Shown here piece by piece: positions 17,801-26,429 of a stretch of DNA of 64,000 nt. Source of the DNA: Sphaerospermopsis aphanizomenoides BCCUSP55 (GTDB lineage Bacteria; Cyanobacteriota; Cyanobacteriia; Cyanobacteriales; Nostocaceae); the NCBI RefSeq assembly GCF_001586785.1, contig NZ_LUFH02000001.1:78273-142272 (forward strand), given 5' to 3'. The position numbers and the translations under genes are program-made. Positions within the stretch are counted from its first letter, which is position 1. Each line of letters opens with the position of its first letter. Below the pieces are notes generated by a model. The model was not told the origin of the DNA, searched no databases, and saw nothing but the letters and a program-made list of their open reading frames with translations.

Positions 17801-18697
17801 ATGGTCAACAGCAAGTCATATATACAAGCGAAACCAAAGCAAGAACTCTTGTTTTCTTTATCATCGGGTCTGGAAATCAACAATATATTGGCAAAACAAA
17901 GCCAATCTAAAACTTTATCTCAAAATACTTGTGGGGATTTTTGGCAATTATGGGAATTATATCAAGATGATTTTTACAACCTTTGTCTAAAGTGGATGGG
18001 AGGTAATTGTCATGATGCTGAAGATGCACTAAGTGAAGCAAAGCTCAAAGCCTGGAACGAATGGACAAAATATGGAAATAAAATTATATATCCTAAATCG
18101 TGGTTAACTCGAATTATTCATAATTTCTGCATGGATTTGCATCGAAAACGTAAACGAGAAGCCACAGTAATTGAAAACATTGAAAATATTAAATTTACAG
18201 ATCATTCAGCATTTACTTATAGGGGAGAATTTCCAGAATCTAATATTTTGAATATGGAGATGGGAGCATATATCTACCACCAAATTGAATCTTTACCTGA
18301 CAGATTGCGCTATCCTTTTTTTTTACATTGCTGCCAAGACAAATCCTATCAAGATGTTGCCAAACAACTCGCCCTCTCTGAAGAGAATGTTCGCAAACGT
18401 ATTCAACAGGCACGAAAAATTCTCAAAAAGCAGTTAAACAAGTATCTTGCAGGGGAAGATAAAAATCCTATTGATTACCTTTCACTATCCTTAAAAAAGG
18501 ATATTCCGATGGGAGAAAAATTTCAATCTGATGAAACACTTCGACAAGCTCAGTACGGTGCAGTGAGTAGTAATTGGGAATCATCAATACCAACAAAAAC
18601 CCAGCACGAAGAAATTAACTATAAAGTAACCTTAATATGTCTGGAAACATTGCCACTTCATTGGTACAATTCACCCAATTATCTGGGCTGGAGATGA
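17801..18697 (+). CDS. ECF-type RNA polymerase sigma factor
   Basis: A sigma-70 family protein of about 298 aa from the ATG at 17801 (an in-frame TTG at 17771 is less likely). Sigma region 2 spans FWQLWELYQDDFYNLCLKWMGG to SWLTRIIHNFCMDLHRKRKR, and region 4 is SLPDRLRYPFFLHCCQDKSYQDVAKQLALSEENVRKRIQQARKIL with a helix-turn-helix. A C-terminal extension of about 80 residues follows region 4, longer than ordinary ECF factors. No anti-sigma gene is adjacent. The TPR gene starts inside its 3' end, in a different frame, so the two are coupled. An 83-bp duplication lies just upstream, perhaps bearing its own control sites. Confidence 0.85.
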   Translation: MVNSKSYIQAKPKQELLFSLSSGLEINNILAKQSQSKTLSQNTCGDFWQLWELYQDDFYNLCLKWMGGNCHDAEDALSEAKLKAWNEWTKYGNKIIYPKSWLTRIIHNFCMDLHRKRKREATVIENIENIKFTDHSAFTYRGEFPESNILNMEMGAYIYHQIESLPDRLRYPFFLHCCQDKSYQDVAKQLALSEENVRKRIQQARKILKKQLNKYLAGEDKNPIDYLSLSLKKDIPMGEKFQSDETLRQAQYGAVSSNWESSIPTKTQHEEINYKVTLICLETLPLHWYNSPNYLGWR

Positions 18698-20274
18698 ATG
18701 CTCACTTGGTTGTAGAGGAAAAATCAGCTAGACAAAAGCAGAAAGTTATCACCTTAAGTCAGTATGTCCAGAAATATCCCCAAGGGTGGAAAAAAAGATT
18801 AGAACTGGCTAATTTGCTTTATGAAATAGGAAATTGGCAACAAGCATTTGCAGAATATCATCAAGTGCTTGAGCGACAACCTCAATTAATTGATGTGCAT
18901 CTGCAATTAGGGAAAATTTTACAGATAATGGGACTCGAAAAAGAGGCTCTAGAAATATATGAAAAAGCCTTATTATTGTCTGCAAATGAAGGGACTCATA
19001 ATCATATCAAAGGATTGATTGCAGTTTGCCAAAGTGAGATTCAGAAGGCAATCATGGCTTTTAATTTAGCAGCAGCTTTAGAACCTGACAAAGTAGTTCA
19101 CTGGCTGGCTTTGGCACAGGTGCATCAGCAGAGAGAAAATCCTTTTGGTACTCTCAGCACCTTGGAGCAGGTTTTGTCCATCAACCCAGATGATGTTTTT
19201 TCCTTGATTTACAGCTATGATGCCCTGATGGCGGTGGGGGATATACAAACAGCTAGAGGGTGGTTAAGCAGGGTTATAGCCTTAGCTGGGGATGATTTCC
19301 GGGTACTGCAACGACAAATTAATCAACGTTTGCAGATGAGATTGGTATCAGGTGAAGAGGGGAAACAGACTAAAAAAATGATTACCTCTCTACTGCGACA
19401 GACTCCTCATAGCGTGGAAGTTCACAAATCCCTGGCCTATTATCACATTTTCCGAGGGGATTGGGCGCAAGGTGTGGAGGTGTTGGCAGAGTTTACCGCA
19501 AAACATCCAAATCATCCTTATGGTTGGTATGACTACGGACGGTGTTTATTTGACACAGGGGAATATCAGAAGGCGGCACAGATGATGGGGAAGGCTTATC
19601 ATCTCTATCCCCATGATTGTGCAATTTATCGGGGGTTGTGTGATATTTTACCTTTGGTGATAGGAGATCCCCCTAAATCCCCCTTAAAAAGGGGGACTTT
19701 GAATAGTGATCCTCTCCTGGAAGACGTAGTGGAGGAGATGTTGAAGCGGTTTCCTGAACGTTGGAGTGTTTGGGCGACTGCGGGGCGGGTGTTGGTGGAA
19801 TGCTTTCAGGAGGTTGAAAGAGGGTGTCAGATTTCTGAACAAGGAACGCAACTACAGCCCCAGTTAGCTGATGCTTGGTTTCGTCATGGACGGGTTTTAG
19901 CGTTGGCTGGAAAACATCAGGAAGCGGTGGAGGCGTTGGAGAAAGGATGGCATTTTTTACCAGCATGGGGTTATGTGCAATCTGTACCTGCGGCGGTGTG
20001 GCTAGGGGAGAGTTACGGAGTGCTAGGGGATGTTGGAGTTAGTAAACGATGGTGGGAAGTGGCTTGTGAGGGATGTCAGGAGTTGAGGGCGTTTAATCCG
20101 GTTATGGCTGATTACTGGTTAGGGAGAGCTTTAGTAGGGTTGGGGGATAAGTCAGGAGCGATACAGGCTTATGAAGGTGCGTTGAGTCAGCAGTTGTTGT
20201 ATCCGGCTCGTGGGGAGGTTGAGAAGAGTTTGCAGAGGTTGAAAGGTAAGAGGAGGAAGGGTTCTAGGGGTTGA
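18637..20274 (+). CDS. Tetratricopeptide-repeat protein coupled to the sigma factor
   Basis: A 545-aa protein made mostly of TPR helices, for example WKKRLELANLLYEIGNWQQAFAEYHQVLERQP and LQLGKILQIMGLEKEALEIYEKAL. ATG at 18637 overlaps the sigma gene by 61 bases; an in-frame ATG at 18694 overlaps the sigma TGA as ATGA and is an equally good start, with GGAG next to it. A dispersed repeat at 19666-19700 is embedded in frame and encodes GDPPKSPLKRGTL, interrupting the helical repeats. The last third is unusually Gly/Val/Trp rich. Similar sigma/TPR pairs occur in other cyanobacteria as far as I recall, with unknown function. It may act as a partner or scaffold for the sigma factor, which is inference. 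Confidence 0.85.
   Translation: MSGNIATSLVQFTQLSGLEMNAHLVVEEKSARQKQKVITLSQYVQKYPQGWKKRLELANLLYEIGNWQQAFAEYHQVLERQPQLIDVHLQLGKILQIMGLEKEALEIYEKALLLSANEGTHNHIKGLIAVCQSEIQKAIMAFNLAAALEPDKVVHWLALAQVHQQRENPFGTLSTLEQVLSINPDDVFSLIYSYDALMAVGDIQTARGWLSRVIALAGDDFRVLQRQINQRLQMRLVSGEEGKQTKKMITSLLRQTPHSVEVHKSLAYYHIFRGDWAQGVEVLAEFTAKHPNHPYGWYDYGRCLFDTGEYQKAAQMMGKAYHLYPHDCAIYRGLCDILPLVIGDPPKSPLKRGTLNSDPLLEDVVEEMLKRFPERWSVWATAGRVLVECFQEVERGCQISEQGTQLQPQLADAWFRHGRVLALAGKHQEAVEALEKGWHFLPAWGYVQSVPAAVWLGESYGVLGDVGVSKRWWEVACEGCQELRAFNPVMADYWLGRALVGLGDKSGAIQAYEGALSQQLLYPARGEVEKSLQRLKGKRRKGSRG
19666..19700 (+). repeat. Dispersed palindromic repeat inserted in frame in the TPR gene
   Basis: The segment is a CCCCCTAAATCCCCC...AAAAAGGGGGAC palindrome-like unit of a type common between genes of cyanobacteria. 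Here it sits inside a reading frame and adds the residues DPPKSPLKRGTL without a stop or frameshift. Confidence 0.75.
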
Positions 20275-20411
20275 GGGGGGATTTTTGGGAAGAAAATTTG
20301 CCTGTAACTTGAAAAATTCACAAATTGGGGTGAAAAAACGTCTAAAAGATGTGGGAAGAAAAAACCACACTCATTTACTAAGCTACGTAGACAGAGAGAA
20401 AGCAGGTCAAA

Positions 20412-20615
20412 ATGTCCCAACTAAAGATAGGCGGATGGCAAGAAATTCCCATCAATAATTTAATCCCCCTATTGCGAACAGCAATAGGGTTTCAAATAAC
20501 AAATAATACTAAAGGAGCGAATGCTATTGATATAGAAGTACTTGAAACAAACTGCTCATACTGGACAATCCACCAACCAGCAAAGATAATAGAACCCGAA
20601 TATACTACATATTAA
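20412..20615 (+). CDS. Small hypothetical protein (67 aa)
   Basis: ATG at 20412 follows GCAGGTCAAA. The product has MSQLKIGGWQEIPINNLIPLL at the start and many Asn/Ile residues, with no signal peptide or known domain. It lies 137 bases after the TPR gene on the same strand and converges on the aspartic protease gene, leaving a 2-base gap. I do not recognise it. Its placement after a sigma/TPR unit is the only hint of relevance. Confidence 0.35.
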   Translation: MSQLKIGGWQEIPINNLIPLLRTAIGFQITNNTKGANAIDIEVLETNCSYWTIHQPAKIIEPEYTTY

Positions 20616-20617
20616 AT

Positions 20618-20998
20618 CTATGAAATCAAGGGTGGGATTTGTTCTAACGAAACTAAACCATTGTCTTCAAAATCAATTCCCAGATGATATCCTGCCATCA
20701 AAGCCGTTCCCAATAAAGGTTTATAACCAGATGCTAAAATAGGAACTACTTTTTCTTGATTGTCCCAAACAATTGTTGCTAAATGTATAGATAACAACGC
20801 CTCCCTACCATCGGCTAATCTGGCAAACGTAGTGGAATATAACGGCAGATTCATCGCACTGACTGCTTGTGGTGGTAAGGTAAGATGGTCATTGAATCCA
20901 GTATCAATAATAAAATCAATAGAAAAATCTGGTTGTGTCGGTAAACGAAAAATTACTGGCACTACGGCTTTACCGTCAATCAATCTCCCGTAAATCAT
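20618..20998 (-). CDS. Retropepsin-like (clan AA) aspartic protease
   Basis: A 126-aa single-domain protein. The catalytic motif is DTGFNDHLTLP near residues 32-42 (D-T-G), and the flap-side/second motif PLLGTALMAGYHLGIDF is near 90-110. Such half-size retropepsins work as dimers. The family resembles the AF_0612-type clan AA proteases common in cyanobacteria. It overlaps the preceding small gene by four bases (ATGA), so the two form a translationally coupled pair. The substrate is unknown; the pairing recalls toxin-antitoxin layout but no toxicity can be inferred. Confidence 0.75.
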   Translation of the reverse strand: MIYGRLIDGKAVVPVIFRLPTQPDFSIDFIIDTGFNDHLTLPPQAVSAMNLPLYSTTFARLADGREALLSIHLATIVWDNQEKVVPILASGYKPLLGTALMAGYHLGIDFEDNGLVSLEQIPPLIS

Positions 20999-21273
20999 TT
21001 GACATTACGCTCAATCGCTCCCCCAAAGCTGACAGCAACATCATAACCAATCCGCATCGTAAATAATCTGGAATTTGGTTTTTTCTGCTTTAACTTTAAT
21101 GCTGTTTCTACACCAGTTTTATCAATTCCGTATTCGCCGGTTTCCGCATCAATCACAATCATTTTGCCAATGTTATCATCACACTCTACTTGTTGCCGAA
21201 TGCCATTTTCATAAAATTGTTTAGCTCTTTGGGCAACTTCTTCTACAGTCCAAAAAATAGCTTGCATGATCAT
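20995..21273 (-). CDS. Small hypothetical protein paired with the aspartic protease
   Basis: A 92-aa soluble protein. Its N-terminus (MIMQAIFWTVEEVAQRAKQFYENGIRQQV) is helical, and the C-terminal half has MIVIDAETGEYGIDKTG and LFTMRIGYDVAVSFGG, which look like beta strands. It ends four bases inside the protease gene. Two ATGs are possible at 21273 and 21267. I recall such small genes next to clan AA proteases in cyanobacteria, but no function is known. Confidence 0.65.
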   Translation of the reverse strand: MIMQAIFWTVEEVAQRAKQFYENGIRQQVECDDNIGKMIVIDAETGEYGIDKTGVETALKLKQKKPNSRLFTMRIGYDVAVSFGGAIERNVK

Positions 21274-21397
21274 TACACCTGCTTTGTGCTGTTCAATTAT
21301 TTTAGCTGAATTTTAACCAAAAAGCGATAAGCAGAAGACCTGAAAACGCTCAACAACTAGACTATGATTACGGAAGAAAAAGGATAAAATGTTTGTG

Positions 21398-21661
21398 TCA
21401 ATCAAGGCTGGCTGCATCACTTCTTCTTCCTAAAAATGCTTGTTGGCGACGTGTGATTATTTCTTCATTGAAATTAGCAAACACTTCATCTGACATATCA
21501 TTCCAACAGCCAGCAAACTGCATATTTTTGTTAGGTGAAGGTTGAGATACTTCTAGACCTAATCGAAAATAATGAATAAAATTATATAATTCTTCTAATT
21601 TATCTGATGGGACAAGATTTATTTCTGTAATGACTTTTGTGCGTAGGTTAAAATAATCCAT
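21398..21661 (-). CDS. Solitary antitoxin-like protein
   Basis: An 87-aa protein. The motif PSDKLEELYNFIHYFRLGLE and the end FAGCWNDMSDEVFANFNEEIITRRQQAFLGRR match the style of VapB/DUF2281-like antitoxins often seen beside PIN toxins in cyanobacteria. No toxin gene follows: the 124 bases to the next gene are not coding. It may be a degraded or orphan antitoxin. Call by motif memory, not alignment. Confidence 0.55.
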   Translation of the reverse strand: MDYFNLRTKVITEINLVPSDKLEELYNFIHYFRLGLEVSQPSPNKNMQFAGCWNDMSDEVFANFNEEIITRRQQAFLGRRSDAASLD

Positions 21662-21783
21662 AGCAAGTTAATATAGATTGATTGAGTGACAAATTAATTA
21701 TATCTCACATTATTCCTTTTACTTCCAGAAGTGCGATAGCGAAGCGCTGCTGCAAGCAGTTCGCCTCTCTTAGAGAAAAACCC

Positions 21784-22053
21784 CTAAAAATCCTCATCAT
21801 CAACAAAAAACTCCGCCTCCTCATCAACCCCAGACTTCGACTCACCCAAACCCCAAAGCGGCTGCAAAATTGCCACACCAACCAAACCCCCAGCTACAAA
21901 AAAAGCCAATATTAAACCAAAAGGAACTTGTATAGATTGAAAAACCAAAAACCGTAAAGATACAGGTGTTGCATTCTGTACCGAAATCAGAGCGATCGCC
22001 AACACCCAACCAGCTATAACTATAGATATAAATAAATTCACAAATGTTTTCAT
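21784..22053 (-). CDS. LapA-domain (DUF1049) membrane protein
   Basis: An 89-aa protein with two hydrophobic helices, FVNLFISIVIAGWVLAIALI and VPFGLILAFFVAGGLVGVAI, separated by the SVQNATPVSLRFLVF loop typical of the lipopolysaccharide assembly protein A family. The tail is acidic. Family members sit in the inner membrane; the role in cyanobacteria is unclear. Confidence 0.75.
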   Translation of the reverse strand: MKTFVNLFISIVIAGWVLAIALISVQNATPVSLRFLVFQSIQVPFGLILAFFVAGGLVGVAILQPLWGLGESKSGVDEEAEFFVDDEDF

Positions 22054-22193
22054 AATTTTATATATAAAAATTTAGGAGTCAGGAGTCAGGAGTCAGAAGA
22101 AGCAGGAGTGCGGGGTGCAGGGGAGAAGAGTTATCCCCCTTGCTCCCTGCTCCTTGTCCTCTTCACTGTCACCTGTCACCTGTTACCTGTCAC

Positions 22194-23621
22194 CTATCCC
22201 AACTTAGCAATTTCCGCTTCCATCGTTGCTGCAATTTGACTAAGTTTTTCTGGTGAGTTAGTTTCCATGTACACCCTCACCAAAGGTTCTGTACCAGAAG
22301 GACGCAATAACACCCAACTACCTTCCTCTAAATACAGTTTTATCCCATCCTTACGTCCCACTTCCTTCACCTTAATTCCTGCTACTTCGGAAGGAGGATT
22401 TTTGGTATAGGAATCAATCACAGCATTTTTGTGAGACTCAGTAAGATGTAAATCCAAGCGGTTGTTATACAGAGGACCATCAGCTTCAGCAATAGCTTCC
22501 TGTACCAACTGACTCAAAGGCTTACCTTCATAGGCGATCGCCTCAGCCACCAGCATATCAGCCAAAACCCCATCTTTTTCAGGAATATGGCCAATAATAC
22601 TCAAACCACCAGATTCTTCCCCACCAATCAAAACAGCGGTTTCCCGCATTTTCTCACCAATGTATTTAAAACCTACCGCAGTTTCATAAATTTGCAGACC
22701 ATGTTTAGCCGCAAAATTATCTAACAAATGAGTAGTCGCTACAGTTCTCACAATTGCGCCACTTTTACCCTTGTTTTTAATTAAATGGCGTGCTAAAACT
22801 AACAGCACCGTATTAGGAGTGAGAACATTACCTTGTTCATCCACAATCCCAAAGCGATCGCTATCACCATCTGTTGCTAAACCCAAATCAGCCTTATCAG
22901 CCTTAACAGCATCTACCAACTCAACTAACTGTTCTCCCTTGGGTTCAGGCATACCACCGCCAAAAAGTACATCCCTCCAAGTATGGAAACTTTCTAACTG
23001 AGTTCCACAATGTTCCAACACCTCATCTAAATAGCCACGAGAGGTAGAATAGAGAGCATCGTACTTAACCTTTAAATTCGCACTTTTAATTTTTTCCACA
23101 TCCAGCAAGGTGTAGATAAAATGCAAATAATCGGGCTTTGGATCAAATGTAGAAATAGTACCTGATGGGTTACTTCCTGGTAACTCATCCGAGGCAGTTT
23201 CTATATTTGCCACAATAGTATCAGTAATTTCTGGAGTAGCAGGCCCAGCATAGTCTGGAATATATTTAATCCCACAATAAGGTGCAGGATTATGACTAGC
23301 AGTAAACATCAATGCCCCTGCGGAATTCAAGTGTTTCGCATTGTAGGCAATTACAGGAGTCGGACAATCCCGATCCGTAATTTTTACATTCCACCCTAAA
23401 TCTGCCAAAACCGCAGCAGATGTCCGCGCAAACTCATCCGCTAAAAACCTTGTATCGTAGGCGATTAAAACTGGTCTGTCTTTACTATAGGCAGTTTCCA
23501 GATAACTAGCTATTGCCCTAGTTACTTTCCGCACATTGGGAAAAGTAAAATCATCGGCAATAATGCCACGCCAGCCATCAGTACCAAATTTTATTTTACC
23601 AGAACTGTTAGGGTTACTCAT
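22194..23621 (-). CDS. Phosphoglucomutase/phosphomannomutase family protein
   Basis: A 475-aa alpha-D-phosphohexomutase that moves phosphate between C1 and C6 of hexose phosphates for glycogen and polysaccharide precursors. Motifs in order: KFGTDGWRG, the phosphoserine loop TASHNP (Ser109), the Mg-binding DGDSDRFG near 254, the sugar-recognition EESGG near 340, and RPSGTEPLVRVY at the C-terminus. The size fits the shorter PgcA/ManB-like group. Its TAG stop flows straight into an AGGTGACAGGTAACAGG tract. Confidence 0.93.
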   Translation of the reverse strand: MSNPNSSGKIKFGTDGWRGIIADDFTFPNVRKVTRAIASYLETAYSKDRPVLIAYDTRFLADEFARTSAAVLADLGWNVKITDRDCPTPVIAYNAKHLNSAGALMFTASHNPAPYCGIKYIPDYAGPATPEITDTIVANIETASDELPGSNPSGTISTFDPKPDYLHFIYTLLDVEKIKSANLKVKYDALYSTSRGYLDEVLEHCGTQLESFHTWRDVLFGGGMPEPKGEQLVELVDAVKADKADLGLATDGDSDRFGIVDEQGNVLTPNTVLLVLARHLIKNKGKSGAIVRTVATTHLLDNFAAKHGLQIYETAVGFKYIGEKMRETAVLIGGEESGGLSIIGHIPEKDGVLADMLVAEAIAYEGKPLSQLVQEAIAEADGPLYNNRLDLHLTESHKNAVIDSYTKNPPSEVAGIKVKEVGRKDGIKLYLEEGSWVLLRPSGTEPLVRVYMETNSPEKLSQIAATMEAEIAKLG

Positions 23622-23748
23622 TTTGCCACTCTCTCCCGTACATGATCATTACTATTAGGAAGCATCCCGCAAAGCCTTTTTAGCAGCCACTATACAGCCA
23701 CTGTGCCGCAAGTATCCCCAAGGTAATTTCTCTCACTCTACCTGAGCA

Positions 23749-24603
23749 ATGTCAACCCCCGATAGACCCTTTGCCAGCTACCACCTTTGGTCTTTAGTTG
23801 CCCCCGCTAGAGGGCAAGAACATTGGCATTGCCAAATGAGGAGGGGATTTATTAAAGCTAGACAACATGAACCAGAGGTAAAAGCTTTATTAGCCACAGC
23901 AACTCCACCTCAACGTATTGGCATACTTGCCCAAAAAGGTGTGTATGAGTTTCACCATCATCTACATTGGTTAACTCAGTCTGATGGTGTAGAAAAAGTA
24001 GCCCAATTACTGAAATTAAGCAACTTCACTTTTCAAGTTAAGCACAGGGTACTACAAATTTTACAAAAATATCAAAAATCGCCTTTACTATTAGGTAAAC
24101 GTATTCTGCAATTAACACCTGGAGATGAAGGATTTCCCAAACCAATTGTGATTGAACAAGCGAATTATTGTTTTCGCTTATATGCAGCTATGGATTGTGT
24201 ATTTATCGAGTCTGATAGCACTTTACATATTTTAGATTTTAAAACTGGTAAATCTGCTTTTGACCGACGGCAAGCATTAGTTTATTTACTAGCAGCACGT
24301 TATCTTTATCCCGGTAAATCGGCTGTAGCATCGTTTTATAATTTAGAAATTTGTCAGAAATCTGAGTTAATTACTATTACTAATAATGAATTAGCATCAG
24401 TTGAATTTGAGTTAGCTAATATAGCTCATAAGCACCAACTAGATTTACAAGCATATCAATCAAGGAATAGTAATTTTAGTCAAATATTTCCACCCAATCC
24501 TGGCTATCACTGCCGTTTTTGCCCCTTTAATTCTATCTGTGAATTTTCGACTTTTAACCCGGCAAAATCACACTCAATGCCAATTACTAAGAATAGGGTG
24601 TAG
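23749..24603 (+). CDS. RecB-type PD-(D/E)XK nuclease with C-terminal Cys cluster
   Basis: A 284-aa protein. The nuclease core is seen in AAMDCVFIESDSTLHILDFKTGKSAFDRRQALVYLLA: a conserved Asp, then D-x-K (DFKTG), then a Gln/Tyr motif. The C-terminal YHCRFCPFNSICEF has C-x2-C-x6-C spacing as in Cas4/AddB-like enzymes that carry an Fe-S cluster; a fourth Cys could come from upstream. No Cas genes or CRISPR array are nearby, so it is a free-standing PD-(D/E)XK protein. It diverges from the phosphohexomutase gene. Probable role in DNA repair, inferred. Confidence 0.75.
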   Translation: MSTPDRPFASYHLWSLVAPARGQEHWHCQMRRGFIKARQHEPEVKALLATATPPQRIGILAQKGVYEFHHHLHWLTQSDGVEKVAQLLKLSNFTFQVKHRVLQILQKYQKSPLLLGKRILQLTPGDEGFPKPIVIEQANYCFRLYAAMDCVFIESDSTLHILDFKTGKSAFDRRQALVYLLAARYLYPGKSAVASFYNLEICQKSELITITNNELASVEFELANIAHKHQLDLQAYQSRNSNFSQIFPPNPGYHCRFCPFNSICEFSTFNPAKSHSMPITKNRV

Positions 24604-24725
24604 AGTGTAGGGTGTAGGGTGTGGGGAGCTATCAAGTCAAAAGTCAAAAATCAAAAGTCAAAAGTAATAACTTCTGCCTCCGGTTGGTGAGCGAAGTCGA
24701 ACCACTGCCTTCTGCCTCCTGCCTC

Positions 24726-26096
24726 CTAACAAAATCGCTTAAAAAATGATAAATCAATATCACCAAAGTGAATACTCATGGCAATATTTAATTGCTCTAA
24801 TGTTCCTACTAACCAATCAATAGCATCAGTGGTAGCAGTTTCATAATGGTTAAATAAAATTGCAAATCTTTTTTCTAAATAAGGTTTAACTTTATGACAA
24901 ATTAATACTACTTTCAGTAGCAACCCAATTGTAGGCAAAGAACCTTGATTACTAATTAAATCTAAAAAAGTTGAATGTTGTGGAGATGCTTGGCTATTGA
25001 CAACTAAAAAATTGAGTAACTGACTACAAGTTCTCACAAGTAAGAAATCATTTGGTTTCTGCTCATCAGCTTGTGGCAATGTATTTTGTAAATGATTATA
25101 TAATCTTTGATTAAATTGGCGCTTGCCATATTGTCCATCAATGGAAGGGATTAGATAGTCATATAAATCATCTTTAAATGTTTGGAATTTAGCAGTTTGA
25201 CTACTATATTTTAAGAACTGTTGCGCTCTTTCTTGATAGGTGTAGTCACCTTCGCTTTTACCAATAAATTGCTTTAAGGCTTTGTAGAGATCACGATCAC
25301 TTAACAGTGTGGGATTATTCACAGGTCGTAAAATGCGATTCGCTTCCAATGGCGAATATTTCTGAGAAATATGGATACTACGAACTTTATAAGTTACGTA
25401 ACGAGACAAATCAATCTCAAACTTTTTTTGTACCTGTTTCTGAAAATTTCTGACTGTTTCTTGTTGTTCAAAAGTCGAATTTTCACTAATTAAACAATGT
25501 TCATATATATAAGGATAGCGACTAATTAAATTTATCAATGGCTGATTATTCCTGCGAACATCCCATTTCGGATTTTGATTCACTAACTGGATAAAACGTC
25601 GCAAGGTTACATACTGGTCACTATCAATAAAAGTTTGTATTAATTCTCTTAATCTTTTAATTTCTCGCATCCGAAAACTACCTGCTCCTACTCCTAATCT
25701 GGTAGGTAGTGGTGCATCAAATAATTTAATTAAATCAATAATTGCATAATGTAGCTGGGGTTGGATATACCAGCGATTAATTAATATATGACAACAACGA
25801 TTGAGGAAAAACTTAAAATCCTCAGTTGCTGTTTTGGAAGCAGTAATTTTATCTAATATAGGTATAATTTCGGGTTCAGGATAATTAGCCCGTTCAATAA
25901 ATAGAGAGCGAAACCTTTCAATCATTTGGTCTGGAGATTCCATTTGTACCAAATGAAGCAAGTGTTGATATATCAATTGTTCTTCTTGGTAACAGTCATG
26001 GTAGTTGTGAAGGTGTTCCAGTTTACCACCATGCAATTTTACCGAAGGTGTTTGCTCCACAGTTTTTTCAGATTCAGAACTTGTCCAATTTTTCAC
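24726..26096 (-). CDS. Conserved hypothetical protein (456 aa)
   Basis: I do not recognise this protein. It is soluble, helical and rich in Leu/Gln/Arg, with no signal peptide or TM segment. Features include PTRLGVGAGSFRMREIKRLRELIQTFID and RRNNQPLINLISRYPYIYEHC. The region VTYKVRSIHISQKYSPLEANRILRPVNNPTLLS is followed by LYKALKQFIGKSEGDYTYQERAQQFL. Its layout suggests a helical-repeat scaffold. Codon use looks like its neighbours. An earlier start cannot be excluded, but ATG at 26096 gives the longest well-behaved frame. Confidence 0.75.
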   Translation of the reverse strand: MKNWTSSESEKTVEQTPSVKLHGGKLEHLHNYHDCYQEEQLIYQHLLHLVQMESPDQMIERFRSLFIERANYPEPEIIPILDKITASKTATEDFKFFLNRCCHILINRWYIQPQLHYAIIDLIKLFDAPLPTRLGVGAGSFRMREIKRLRELIQTFIDSDQYVTLRRFIQLVNQNPKWDVRRNNQPLINLISRYPYIYEHCLISENSTFEQQETVRNFQKQVQKKFEIDLSRYVTYKVRSIHISQKYSPLEANRILRPVNNPTLLSDRDLYKALKQFIGKSEGDYTYQERAQQFLKYSSQTAKFQTFKDDLYDYLIPSIDGQYGKRQFNQRLYNHLQNTLPQADEQKPNDFLLVRTCSQLLNFLVVNSQASPQHSTFLDLISNQGSLPTIGLLLKVVLICHKVKPYLEKRFAILFNHYETATTDAIDWLVGTLEQLNIAMSIHFGDIDLSFFKRFC

Positions 26097-26429
26097 CTGT
26101 TAATACCGTTTACAAACTTGCTTATAAGTCATTTTTCTTACACAAATACGGGCGTGTCAACCGGATTAATACGGTTTTAACAATGCCTGGATGAAGGTTG
26201 TTCTCCATATTTTTATGGAAGAATCTCATATCAACATCTTACAGGCTAAACCGAAAAATTACTGACTATTTCCTTAAAGTGAACATAAATATTCGCCGCC
26301 TCAAATTAAATTTCTGATTAAGAAATGTCAGAATTTGTCCGAAACGGGGGAGTTGGGGCAGGAATTCCACCATTAGAGCTACCTAATCTCCCGTTTCTAG
26401 CTACAAGTTGCCAACTTTAAATTCCTAAA
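26097..26429. other. Gene-free 333 bases with a long inverted repeat
   Basis: GAAACGGG (26341-26348) and CCCGTTTC (26390-26397) pair around a 41-base loop downstream of the transglutaminase gene on the minus strand. No T-tract follows. Otherwise nothing is seen apart from the presumed promoter of the 456-aa gene. Confidence 0.45.

Noticed and set aside
23749..24603. cas4 of a CRISPR system
   Set aside because: No cas1, cas2 or repeat array anywhere in the window.
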